Origin: Candidatus Epulonipiscium sp. | Lineage (GTDB): Bacteria > Bacillota > Clostridia > Lachnospirales > Defluviitaleaceae | Assembly (NCBI GenBank): GCA_012521395.1 | Contig: JAAYML010000048.1 | Location: 1 to 48,318 of the forward strand | DNA: 48,318 nt | Reading direction: 5' to 3' | Part shown: positions 1 to 7,984 of the stretch, piece by piece | Position numbering within the stretch: position 1 is the stretch's first letter | Layout of the letters: the number at the start of each line of letters is the position of its first letter | Position numbers and translations under genes: made by a program | Notes under the pieces: model-generated | Seen by the model: the letters and a program-made list of their open reading frames with translations, nothing else | Told to the model about the DNA's origin: nothing | The model's database searches: none

Positions 1-23
1 AATAGGTCGAGGGCTTGACCTAA
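1..23 (+). rRNA. 23S rRNA, 3' end only
   Basis: The first bases match the conserved 3' terminus of clostridial 23S rRNA (AATAGGTCGAGGGCTTGACC, then TAA). The terminal GCTTGACC would pair with the 5' end of the same rRNA to form helix 1. Only this tail lies in the window. The next 32 bases up to the first tRNA are spacer, with no 5S gene. Confidence 0.8.
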
Positions 24-55
24 TATAACAGTGTTTGGTTTTGAAGGTGTAATGA

Positions 56-130
56 TCCTCGATAGCTCAGCGGTAGAGCATCCGGCTGTTAACCGGAGGG
101 TCGTAGGTTCGAATCCTACTCGGGGAGCCA
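56..130 (+). tRNA. tRNA-Asn (GTT)
   Basis: A full cloverleaf can be drawn. The acceptor pairs TCCTCGA with TCGGGGA, the anticodon loop CTGTTAA gives GTT, and the T loop is TTCGAAT. The discriminator is G and CCA is encoded at 128-130. It is the first gene of the cluster after the 23S tail. Confidence 0.95.
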
Positions 131-138
131 ACATTTAC

Positions 139-210
139 GGCCCATTGGTCAAGCGGTTAAGACACCGCCCTTTCACGGCGGTAACAGGGGTTCGAGTCCC
201 CTATGGGTCA
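139..210 (+). tRNA. tRNA-Glu (TTC)
   Basis: The acceptor stem is GGCCCAT with ATGGGTC. The anticodon stem CCGCC/GGCGG presents TTC, and the T arm is AGGGG-TTCGAGT-CCCCT. The discriminator is A and CCA is not encoded, so it must be added after transcription. Confidence 0.95.
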
Positions 211-217
211 TCCCTAT

Positions 218-293
<76 letters not shown>

Positions 294-296
294 TTA

Positions 297-370
297 GGGC
301 CTTTAGCTCAGTTGGTTAGAGCATCCGGCTCATAACCGGACGGTCCGGGGTTCGAGTCCCTGAAGGCCCA
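297..370 (+). tRNA. tRNA-Met (CAT), elongator type or Ile2
   Basis: The acceptor stem is GGGCCTT with AAGGCCC and the anticodon is CAT. It lacks the three G-C pairs in the anticodon stem and the 1-72 mismatch of an initiator, so it is elongator Met or the lysidine-modified Ile tRNA that also reads CAT; sequence alone does not separate them here. CCA is not encoded. Confidence 0.9.
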
Positions 371-385
371 CTTTAATGTCTATGT

Positions 386-459
<74 letters not shown>

Positions 460-486
460 TCATTATCGATATTCCAGACATAATGT

Positions 487-563
487 CTGGGTGTGGCTCA
501 GTTTGGTAGAGCGCTAGAATGGGGTTCTAGAGGTCGCAGGTTCAAGTCCTGTCACCCAGACCA
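487..563 (+). tRNA. tRNA-Pro (GGG)
   Basis: The acceptor stem is CTGGGTG with CACCCAG. The bacterial Pro hallmark C1-G72 is present. The anticodon loop ATGGGGT reads GGG followed by G37. CCA is encoded at 561-563. Confidence 0.9.
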
Positions 564-588
564 GTTATAAATTAATAAATTGTTTCAT

Positions 589-664
589 GGGCGCATAGCT
601 CAGCTGGGAGAGCACCTGCCTTACAAGCAGGGGGTCATAGGTTCGAGCCCTATTGCGCCCACCA
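589..664 (+). tRNA. tRNA-Val (TAC)
   Basis: The acceptor stem is GGGCGCA with TGCGCCC. The anticodon stem CCTGC/GCAGG presents TAC, and the T arm is ATAGG-TTCGAGC-CCTAT. CCA is encoded at 662-664. Confidence 0.95.
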
Positions 665-676
665 TTTTTTGATTTT

Positions 677-763
677 GCCGGAGTGGCGGAACTGGCAGAC
701 GCACAGGACTTAAAATCCTGCGGTCCCTTAAAGACCGTACCGGTTCGATTCCGGTCTCCGGCA
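677..763 (+). tRNA. tRNA-Leu (TAA)
   Basis: A class II tRNA with a long variable arm. The acceptor is GCCGGAG/CTCCGGC and the anticodon loop CTTAAAA gives TAA. The variable arm spans roughly 720-739 (CGGTC/GACCG). CCA is not encoded. Confidence 0.94.
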
Positions 764-784
764 TGTATCCTGAAAACTTTTTTT

Positions 785-858
<74 letters not shown>

Positions 859-862
859 TTAA

Positions 863-911
863 ATGAAATAGGGACTGTAAAATCGTTAGGATTTTATGGT
901 TTTTATTTCAT
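863..911 (+). other. nested hairpin in the tRNA-Arg/tRNA-Leu spacer
   Basis: An outer perfect 8-bp stem (ATGAAATA 863-870 with TATTTCAT 904-911) encloses an inner 7-bp stem (TAAAATC 878-884 with GATTTTA 890-896). It is the longest spacer of the cluster. It could be a processing or pausing structure, or a weak internal terminator; no function can be assigned. Confidence 0.4.
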
Positions 912-921
912 ATTTTTATTT

Positions 922-1005
922 GCGGATGTGGCGGAATCGGCAGACGCGCTAGATTCAGGTTCTAGTGGTAGCAATACCGTGGGGGTTCAAGTCCCTTCAT
1001 CCGCA
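922..1005 (+). tRNA. tRNA-Leu (CAG)
   Basis: A class II tRNA. The acceptor is GCGGATG with CATCCGC, and the anticodon stem CTAGA/TCTAG presents CAG. A long variable arm follows. CCA is not encoded. It is the last gene of the cluster. Confidence 0.94.
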
Positions 1006-1009
1006 TGAC

Positions 1010-1048
1010 AAAGGGAGTATCTGTATAATACAGATACTCCCTTTCTTA
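1010..1048 (+). terminator. terminator of the rRNA/tRNA operon
   Basis: A perfect 16-bp hairpin (1010-1025 with 1029-1044) has a 3-nt loop and is followed by a short T-rich run. It sits 5 bases after the last tRNA. Confidence 0.85.
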
Positions 1049-1086
1049 TTAAACAATATATTATTTACTATTGGTTAAACAGGGGT

Positions 1087-2286
1087 TTACCATATTTTAT
1101 AAATTTCATTTAATAAAGATCGAATTTTTTCAAGACCTTTTTCTTCGTTTCTTTGTGCCGTTTTAAGCAATAAGATAGATACATTTTTATGATTACCTGG
1201 TATTTGACCATTGTGACCAGAATTTAAGGGAAAGAGTAAAGATAACTGATTAAGGGCATTGAGTGTGTTTTCGTAATATGAAATTGTGGCGTCAAATAAT
1301 TTTTCAAATTTATCTATACGTAATTTACTTTCCTGTAAAAAAAGTACGGCATACTTTTTACATTTAAGCCAAAAGGAAAAAGTACAGGCTAGATTATGAT
1401 AATCTACAGTTCCTTCGTTTATAGCATTCATTAATATGCTATAGGCTTTAGTTCCCAGGGTGTAAGTAGAATTTGCCTTTAATTCGTTACGGTTTTCAAG
1501 ATTTACTGCATATTCAAAGACATCTTTTATGGTCTTTATGCAGCTTGATATTTTACCAGGTCTTATGGAATATGCTTTTAGTGAACTGATTCCATTATAA
1601 ACAGCAGGAGAAAGTAATTTCGGGCCATTTATTTTTAAAGAGTTGGGTTCTATGTAATAGTAACCACTTTCATCATAGCCGACAATTAAGTAGTAAAGTA
1701 ATTTATCTTTTTTGTAAATGAAGCAGGGGAAGCCCATGTCGATATAAGATTTAATTTTTTCAAAGATTTCTTCATGTTTATTATATTTGTCTTCATATAA
1801 TGCGTATGAATGCAATTTAGACAGGATGCCACCGCAATTTTTTATTAGGTCATTCAGGCATTCGCTGAAATCTTTGTATTCAAGATTGGTAAAGCTGCCA
1901 TTGTTATTGATTTTTATTGTAAAAGCATAAGGAGCAGAAATCCATCCTGTTGAAACATGAATGCCTAAATAACTTAGAGAAGACTTGATACAACTGATTA
2001 AAGAAAAATCACAGTTATAATATTTCATTCCGTGTAATAAAACACGGCTTTTTCTTTTTTCGTTTGTATGATTCATGTTTTCGATACATAAGATATCATT
2101 AAAATTTGTATCAAACAATTCAGCTAATACAGGTAAAAGTTCTGTATTGGGCAGACTCATTCCTTTTTCCCATTGAGATATTTCCAGTGGGTCAACATTT
2201 AATAATTTTGAAAGATGGTACTGGGTAATTCCTGATTTTTTACGTAAGGTAAATATTTTCTCCCCGATTTTTACTTTATTTATCAT
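1087..2286 (-). CDS. XRE-family HTH protein with BtrH/C39-like domain
   Basis: Residues about 7-60 form an XRE-type helix-turn-helix (ITQYHLSKLLNV, then ISQWEKG), which predicts DNA binding. The region about 85-255 resembles the BtrH N-terminal/C39-like papain fold: a Cys-containing start (NCDFSLISC), GYDESGYYYIEP near its end and a small-residue-rich middle. The last 130 residues look helical and are not recognised. The start is supported by AGGAG about 8 bases upstream. The gene is monocistronic, convergent with the tRNA operon and divergent from the ATP-grasp cluster. In the BtrH family the cysteine acts in acyl transfer or peptide handling; whether this one is catalytic is unknown. The overall role (regulator of a peptide- or stress-response) is inference. 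Confidence 0.6.
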   Translation of the reverse strand: MINKVKIGEKIFTLRKKSGITQYHLSKLLNVDPLEISQWEKGMSLPNTELLPVLAELFDTNFNDILCIENMNHTNEKRKSRVLLHGMKYYNCDFSLISCIKSSLSYLGIHVSTGWISAPYAFTIKINNNGSFTNLEYKDFSECLNDLIKNCGGILSKLHSYALYEDKYNKHEEIFEKIKSYIDMGFPCFIYKKDKLLYYLIVGYDESGYYYIEPNSLKINGPKLLSPAVYNGISSLKAYSIRPGKISSCIKTIKDVFEYAVNLENRNELKANSTYTLGTKAYSILMNAINEGTVDYHNLACTFSFWLKCKKYAVLFLQESKLRIDKFEKLFDATISYYENTLNALNQLSLLFPLNSGHNGQIPGNHKNVSILLLKTAQRNEEKGLEKIRSLLNEIYKIW

Positions 2287-2567
2287 ATTTTTTCTCCTGC
2301 CCCATTTTGCTTTTATATTTTCATTAATAATGACTCATTTCTTTTCCTGATTATAATTATCAATACAATATTATAATTATTTGAAATATAAATGTAAAGT
2401 TTAGTTTTTTTTGAAAGATTTTTTTCTTAAATATCATTATAGCATTCAATTTTTAGAATGATAAGGCAGTAATTTAGAAGTATATAAAGATTTTTCTTAT
2501 GACATGTTTATTTAATTTACAGATAATCAATAATACTATTAATAACATTATAATTAGTGGAGGGCTT

Positions 2568-3638
2568 ATGGGTAAAATAATTGTTGACAGTATAGACAAA
2601 AGAATGACTGCCCCATTAGTGGAATATTTAAATAACTCAGGTTATGAGGTATATGGGATAACTTTTAAGAATTCTGTCATAATAAGTAACCACTTGAAGG
2701 TTATTTTTGAAATTTCAAAGAAATATATAAAAGAAGATCTTATTCGTGTGCTCAGTCAATTTACCAGGGAGGATTATTTGTTATTGGGTAATCCTTTGAT
2801 GATTGAAGCTGTCAATGAGATAAAACCAGAAATTAAATACATAATTCCTGATAAAGAGGCAGTTATAAAAGCAACGGATAAAAAGAGATTAATGGATTTT
2901 GCTTCAAAACTAAATCTTAAAGTACCTGAAGATAATCCGAAAAAATATCCTTTGATTGTTAAACTCAATGTTTCTGAAAATGTCAGTTTAAAAGCCCAGC
3001 AGCGCTATAGAATCGTAAGAAATGAAGAAGAATATAAAAAGGCCATGGCTTATTTTGATGAATATAAAGACAATTTAATTATACAGGAATATGTAGAGGG
3101 CAAAGCTTTTGGGGTTTCTATGCTTCTTGATGATCAATCAAAACTGGTTGATTATATTGTCCATGAAAGAATTTTAGAATATCCCATATCAGGTGGACCG
3201 AGTGCTCTTTGCGTTTCCCGTTACAAAAGAGAATTAGTTGAGTATGCTTATAAATTATTAAGTGCTTTAAAATGGACAGGTTATGCCATGGTTGAGTTTA
3301 AAGGAGATTATCTGCTGGAGATTAATCCCCGCTTTTGGGGGAGTATGCCTCTATTATTTGCAGCTGGTTCTGATTTTTTTGGCAATTATATTAAGATTTT
3401 AGATAAAACCCATAGACATATTGATATTGATTTGATTCCATACAAATTAAACAGGAAAATATATTTTTTTCCTCAAAGTTTTTTGGCTTTGGCTTCTTAT
3501 ATAAAAAAAGCTGAATTTTTTAAGGCATTAGAAATACTTGCGCATATTATCACCGCAAAAGAAGGGATATTTCATTTTAAAAATCCGGTTCCTTTTTTGA
3601 ATTATATCCGTTCTTTAGCAAAGAGAAATCAATCTTAA
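2568..3638 (+). CDS. ATP-grasp family ligase, carbamoyl-phosphate-synthase-like
   Basis: The predicted 356-residue protein has an N-terminal pre-ATP-grasp region and an ATP-grasp core from about residue 100. The nucleotide and Mg motif LLEINPRFWGS is clear, as are IIQEYVEG and the glycine loop SGGPSAL. Such enzymes activate a carboxylate as acyl phosphate and join it to an amine or thiol. I place the start at the ATG at 2568, which has GTGGAGGG just upstream, not at the in-frame ATG 69 bases earlier that lacks a ribosome site. It is the first of three tightly spaced genes (15 bases to the PHP gene). The substrate is unknown; the cluster suggests envelope glycan or peptide modification. Confidence 0.75.
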   Translation: MGKIIVDSIDKRMTAPLVEYLNNSGYEVYGITFKNSVIISNHLKVIFEISKKYIKEDLIRVLSQFTREDYLLLGNPLMIEAVNEIKPEIKYIIPDKEAVIKATDKKRLMDFASKLNLKVPEDNPKKYPLIVKLNVSENVSLKAQQRYRIVRNEEEYKKAMAYFDEYKDNLIIQEYVEGKAFGVSMLLDDQSKLVDYIVHERILEYPISGGPSALCVSRYKRELVEYAYKLLSALKWTGYAMVEFKGDYLLEINPRFWGSMPLLFAAGSDFFGNYIKILDKTHRHIDIDLIPYKLNRKIYFFPQSFLALASYIKKAEFFKALEILAHIITAKEGIFHFKNPVPFLNYIRSLAKRNQS

Positions 3639-3653
3639 GATAGGAAGGATTTT

Positions 3654-4451
3654 ATGAAAGTTTGCCTGCATATACATTCGGAGTATTCTCATGATTCAAA
3701 GATTCCTGTTAGAAAAATAATCGAATATGCAAAGAGTTTAGGCTATGATGTTATAGCTATTACAGATCACAATACGGTCAGGGGTAGTATAGAAGCAAAA
3801 AAATATGGAGATAATAAGATTAAAATTATTCCTGGAGCAGAATTTTCTACACAATATGGTCACATTTTAGCCTATTTCATAGATGATTCTATTGAAAAAA
3901 ATACGCCCAGGATTACTAAGCAGCAATATGACTTTTATGAATTGGTGAAGAATGTTAAACATGTAAACGGACTTCTTATTTTAGCGCATCCTTTTAACAG
4001 CAGATTAAAAGAAAAGATGGAAATATTAAGATATCTGGATGGTATTGAAAGATATAATTCCCGTATAGATTCTTTTTACTGGAGAAGGAAATCAGAAAAA
4101 TTAATACGAACTTTATTAAATCAAGAGAATTTGACTTATCTTGCGGGTACGGATGCTCATTCTTTAGAAGAATTAAAGCACTGCTTTGTGGTAACAGAAG
4201 ACTTTGAATTAACTACAGATTCTTTTAAAAAAGCTTTAAGCAAAAAAAACATCATATATTATAAGCCTAATGTGAATTTTAATATTGCCAGGGCGAAATT
4301 TCATAATACAAAGCATATTAGTCCAAAGTTTTTAATGATAAATGGCGTGAGATTTCTCTTTGGCATTATTGAGAATATCTATAATAAGACAACAGGGTGC
4401 AGGCAATATGAAACTTTATGCTTTAGCAAGGAAAATCAATCAAAGATTTAA
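3654..4451 (+). CDS. PHP-domain metal-dependent phosphoesterase
   Basis: This is a 265-residue protein with the full set of PHP metal-binding motifs in order: HIHSEYSHDS near the N terminus, TDHN, GAEFST followed by GHILAY, LAHPF, and GTDAH near residue 175. PHP enzymes hydrolyse phosphoesters using two or three divalent metals. The length fits stand-alone PHP phosphatases rather than polymerase-linked copies. AGGAAGG precedes the ATG. The 3' end overlaps the following deacetylase gene by 44 bases, so translation is probably coupled. The substrate is not indicated by the sequence. Confidence 0.8.
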   Translation: MKVCLHIHSEYSHDSKIPVRKIIEYAKSLGYDVIAITDHNTVRGSIEAKKYGDNKIKIIPGAEFSTQYGHILAYFIDDSIEKNTPRITKQQYDFYELVKNVKHVNGLLILAHPFNSRLKEKMEILRYLDGIERYNSRIDSFYWRRKSEKLIRTLLNQENLTYLAGTDAHSLEELKHCFVVTEDFELTTDSFKKALSKKNIIYYKPNVNFNIARAKFHNTKHISPKFLMINGVRFLFGIIENIYNKTTGCRQYETLCFSKENQSKI

Positions 4452-5742
4452 AGAAAAGCAAAAAGAAAGAGCAGGCAGATTTTTGTCGCCTGTTAGAAGA
4501 ATTGAAAAATTTTCAGTTAATGATGATGAAAAAGTAGTTTCTATGACCTTTGATGATGGTCCAATGAATATGCCCATTAATCCACTTATAGACCCAAAAT
4601 ACGAAGGCTGGGGTCTTACCAGGGTCTTAATAGATATTATGAAAGAATATGATGCCAGGGGTACTTTTAATATTATTGGAACGACGGAATATAATTATCC
4701 GGACAGACCAGGCAGGCTTCACAAGCCCGACTGGAGTGGTATCAGGCATGACCATTATCCTCAGTTTGGAAAAGATAAATATGCTGGGGCAAAAAATCAA
4801 AAAGAATTGATTCATATGTTGTTAAAGAATGGTCATGAGGTTTCAAATCATGGCTTTAAGCATGTTTTATTTGGCAAAAACAATATTATTTATAGCAGGC
4901 GAGAACATTTTTCTAATATCGATGAAGTTGTATCAGATTTAAAGCAATTACACGATATGATAAAGAAAGAATTTAATTATGAAATGGTTATGTCAAGACC
5001 ACCGCATTATATTGATAAAATGCCAGATGGTTTTACATCTTATGACGCTTATGCTTTAATTAAATACGATTATCTGGCAGCCAGTTTTGATGGTGGGGGC
5101 TGGATGCCTACGGTTGGTGACTATAAAGAAGACGTCAGAAGGATGGTTGAGCCAATAAAAAGATTGCTTCAGGAAGATGAAAATGCCTTAAAAGGCCATA
5201 TTATCTTTCAAAAAGATGGTTACAATATGTCTTTAATGACCCCTATTGCTTCAGCTTTAAAAGAACAACTGGAAATTTTAAAAGAATATGGCTATAAGGT
5301 GATACCCGTCAGGGAACTAAAAGAAAAATATTGCTTCGAGGATTTTAACGATAAAACAAAAAATTTTGAAATAGCCAGGGAGTTAGATAAAAAAGGTTTT
5401 ATTATTGGATATAAAAGTAATGAATTTAAACCAGATAAAGGATTAACCATTGGTGAAATGCTTATGATGACTTTAACCAAAGAAAATTACAGGAATCTGT
5501 TAAGCAGGATTTATAGCTCAGGAAGGGATAAATATTTATATTTACGACAGCCATATTATATAGCTTTTCTGCATTATAATTACTTAGATTGGATGGATAG
5601 ATATAATCATCCGGCAAGAGACGAAGACATCAGGAGATTTTTTTATGAAAGCTTTGGAATCACTCCAAAAGTAAAGGGAAACAGGATAAAACGCTTTGAA
5701 TATTTAGAGGCCTTAAATGAAATAAAAAACCTTGTAAAATAA
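4408..5742 (+). CDS. NodB-type polysaccharide deacetylase with C-terminal SLH-like domain
   Basis: The NodB core (about residues 40-310) shows motif 1 TFDDGP, motif 2 SNHGFKH (H-x3-H metal site), motif 3 SRPPHY, and a long insert containing DHYPQFGKDKYAGA. It should remove acetyl groups from an amino-sugar polymer. After about residue 315 the stretch FEDFNDKTKNFEIA, then GFIIGYKSNEFKPD, resembles one SLH repeat, the module that binds secondary cell-wall polymer. No signal peptide is visible: the N terminus MKLYALARKINQRF is basic and amphipathic, which is odd for an SLH protein. Start 4408 is preferred because AGG lies just upstream and an earlier start would deepen the overlap with the PHP gene. 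It is the last gene of the cluster. Confidence 0.75.
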   Translation: MKLYALARKINQRFKEKQKERAGRFLSPVRRIEKFSVNDDEKVVSMTFDDGPMNMPINPLIDPKYEGWGLTRVLIDIMKEYDARGTFNIIGTTEYNYPDRPGRLHKPDWSGIRHDHYPQFGKDKYAGAKNQKELIHMLLKNGHEVSNHGFKHVLFGKNNIIYSRREHFSNIDEVVSDLKQLHDMIKKEFNYEMVMSRPPHYIDKMPDGFTSYDAYALIKYDYLAASFDGGGWMPTVGDYKEDVRRMVEPIKRLLQEDENALKGHIIFQKDGYNMSLMTPIASALKEQLEILKEYGYKVIPVRELKEKYCFEDFNDKTKNFEIARELDKKGFIIGYKSNEFKPDKGLTIGEMLMMTLTKENYRNLLSRIYSSGRDKYLYLRQPYYIAFLHYNYLDWMDRYNHPARDEDIRRFFYESFGITPKVKGNRIKRFEYLEALNEIKNLVK

Positions 5743-5766
5743 ACCGGAAAACCGGTTTTTATTTTT
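5741..5766 (+). terminator. terminator after the deacetylase cluster
   Basis: A 7-bp stem (AAACCGG with CCGGTTT, 4-nt loop) is followed by TTTATTTTT. It overlaps the stop codon. The remaining bases to 5939 are AT-rich; a TTGACA at 5890 with TAAAAT at 5911 (spacer 15) is a weak promoter candidate for the next gene. Confidence 0.7.
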
Positions 5767-5939
5767 GGCAATATTTAAGGAAGAAGTAAATAAATTTAAC
5801 GGGTAAAATTTAGTTGAAAGTTTAAATAATTTTATAGATTCCAAAGTCATTAAGATGAATTGGCAAGTTCTAATTTTTATGGTAACATGTTGACATAACT
5901 AGTTTACAACTAAAATGATTATTGCTAGAGAGGGATACC

Positions 5940-7850
5940 ATGAAAAAAACAAGAAGATTATTAGGACTTTTTTCAATACTCTTTATACTTTTTAACATTT
6001 ACCCGGAAAAACTATATGCAAAGGATAATATTTTAGAAACTGAGTTAAATATTATGATTAATGAATATCCCCTAAAATATCATAAAAAACCTATAGTAAA
6101 AAACGGCAGAATTTTGGTTCCTTTACGTTCTATTTTTGAAGCCATGGGGATTGAAGTGAATTGGGATCCGGCTGAAAGAGCAGTTTATGCATGGAAGGAT
6201 GACTATTTTGTTAAAGTTGTTATTGATTCCACTTTAACATTAAGAAATGAGGAGATTTATGAATTAGATCAGTCAGCAATCATTTATAAAAACAGTACAT
6301 ATGTGCCTTTAAGGTTTATAGGAGAAGCTTTTGGTGGAGAAGTAATCTGGGATGAGTTAAGCAAAACAGCAACTGTAAGGACAGAATTTACGACGACACC
6401 TGTTATAAGGGAATTTAGTCAGATGGATATTTACATAGATAATATATTAACGAAAAGCAACTATAAGCCAATTACATACAATGGGATAGAAATGATTCCC
6501 ATAGAACCCGTTTTAAAAGCCATGGGTATAAAAAAATATATGGATGAAGAAAACAATGAAATAGTGTGTATTAAAAATAACGATGAATTAAGAATTAATT
6601 TAACCAGTAATGTTGTAGTCCTCAATAATCAATATATTTATCCTGTAAATATCATTTTTGATTACCAGGGGATGCTGTATTTGCCGCTTAGCTTACTTGA
6701 ACAAGCTTTTAAGGCAAGGACAGTATGGAATAGTTCAGCAAACAAAGTCAATATTTTTAATAAAGAACTTCCGTTTGTATTACCTGTATTGAGCAAAGAA
6801 AGTATCGAAGATGCTGTTATTCCACAAAATGCTCCAACACCAGTTCCAAAAGGGAATACAAGATTAATGGTGAGTGATAATCCCGAGAATTTAAATGCAA
6901 GTTCTATACCTGGTGAAACAGCTACACTTTGGCAAGATGCAATAAAAGAGCAAGAAGATTATGTAGAGCACATTGTGTTTGGTTACCATAAGAATCAATT
7001 TGATTTTCCAGTTGCTGTGGGGATAACCATTGAAAATTTATCTAAGGACAATGATATAGAGATAGTAAACCCTAAAGGGGTTGCCAGATATACAAGCAGA
7101 GATTGGGGTATATATGATGTGGGTCTAAAACTTGCAGAATTAAGCATCACTGATTTATTGCCTCCGGTTCTGATGAAAGACTTAGTTGTAAAAGCTGGCG
7201 AAACAAAAGTCATGGATTATTTTTATGTCAACACAGCAAATTTAGTTAGTTTTCAACATCAATTTGTCATTAAGAAAAAATCAGGGACTGGTAATCTGAA
7301 TTATGTAATCCGTACAGTGGTCAGTAAAAAGGATGAAATTCCTTTAGAATCCATTAAAACAGAACCTTTGATTTTGGATCCTGCCCAAAGGCATCCGAGA
7401 GGAAGCTGGCCATTTGCTAGATTGGAGAGAGAACTTCCTTTATATGAAGCGGGTAGTTCTCAAATTGCTTATTCCATATCCAATGGTATAACGGATAATA
7501 TTTTTTCTGCAGAAACGAGTTTTGGGAAAGAATATGGTACGGTTGGTAATATTGGTCATTATGCAGTGATTAACAAGATAAAAATTCCAGTTGCCAATTA
7601 TACTGGTTCTTCGAAAACCATTCAAATTCGTCTTAATCCCAGGGGTGGCCGTTATGGTGCCGTCGTTAAGACTAATGAGGGTTATTTCAGGGTGCCTGAG
7701 ATGAGTTCTAAAGAAGTTACAAAAATTATTGAATATTCCTTGGAAGATGGTCAGGAGGAGATTCTTGAATTCGAGATAAGCAACGCAGGGGGGTCCAGCC
7801 TTCCTATAGCGATAAATATCATTACCCTTGAGGAAGATAATTACCATTAA
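5940..7850 (+). CDS. secreted protein with two or three copper-amine-oxidase-N (stalk) domains
   Basis: The 636-residue product starts with a signal peptide (MKKTRRLLGLF, then a hydrophobic core ending near LYAK). Residues about 35-150 contain two clear PF07833 half-repeats (GRILVPLRSIFEAMGIEVNWD and NSTYVPLRFIGEAFGGEVIWD). A more divergent third and fourth unit follow at about 170-275. The remaining 350 residues are beta-rich and unassigned. Despite the domain name these proteins are not amine oxidases; in Firmicutes the module is found on wall-associated proteins. I use the ATG at 5940 with GAGAGG upstream rather than a TTG 18 bases earlier. A second PF07833 protein is encoded at 9229. Confidence 0.7.
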   Translation: MKKTRRLLGLFSILFILFNIYPEKLYAKDNILETELNIMINEYPLKYHKKPIVKNGRILVPLRSIFEAMGIEVNWDPAERAVYAWKDDYFVKVVIDSTLTLRNEEIYELDQSAIIYKNSTYVPLRFIGEAFGGEVIWDELSKTATVRTEFTTTPVIREFSQMDIYIDNILTKSNYKPITYNGIEMIPIEPVLKAMGIKKYMDEENNEIVCIKNNDELRINLTSNVVVLNNQYIYPVNIIFDYQGMLYLPLSLLEQAFKARTVWNSSANKVNIFNKELPFVLPVLSKESIEDAVIPQNAPTPVPKGNTRLMVSDNPENLNASSIPGETATLWQDAIKEQEDYVEHIVFGYHKNQFDFPVAVGITIENLSKDNDIEIVNPKGVARYTSRDWGIYDVGLKLAELSITDLLPPVLMKDLVVKAGETKVMDYFYVNTANLVSFQHQFVIKKKSGTGNLNYVIRTVVSKKDEIPLESIKTEPLILDPAQRHPRGSWPFARLERELPLYEAGSSQIAYSISNGITDNIFSAETSFGKEYGTVGNIGHYAVINKIKIPVANYTGSSKTIQIRLNPRGGRYGAVVKTNEGYFRVPEMSSKEVTKIIEYSLEDGQEEILEFEISNAGGSSLPIAINIITLEEDNYH

Positions 7851-7858
7851 AATGAAAT

Positions 7859-7920
7859 CTATCCACATTTTGTGGATAAAATGTGGATAACTGGTAAAAA
7901 AAGGGTAATAAATATTCACA
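7859..7920. promoter_or_regulatory. cluster of DnaA-box sequences within a hairpin-forming repeat
   Basis: Two perfect copies of TGTGGATAA (reverse complement TTATCCACA, the consensus DnaA box) start at 7871 and 7882, exactly 11 bases apart. A near match CTATCCACA starts at 7859 in the opposite orientation, and ATATTCACA lies at 7912. The segment 7861-7888 is also a perfect 11-bp inverted repeat with a 6-nt loop, so it may serve as the terminator of the stalk-domain gene. DnaA binding is inference. Confidence 0.45.
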
Positions 7921-7984
7921 TTGAGATTGCAAATTGATCAAATTTGTGATATTGTTTTTTTGTTATACAAGGAGATGAAGAACA

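Noticed and set aside
7440-7919. 159-codon minus-strand frame opposite the stalk-domain gene
   Set aside because: It lies antisense to a well-supported secreted-protein gene and shows no domain or ribosome site.
7859-7920. DnaA boxes as the chromosome origin
   Set aside because: No dnaA, dnaN or rpmH gene is near and there is no clear DNA-unwinding element with trios; a local cluster is the most that can be said.
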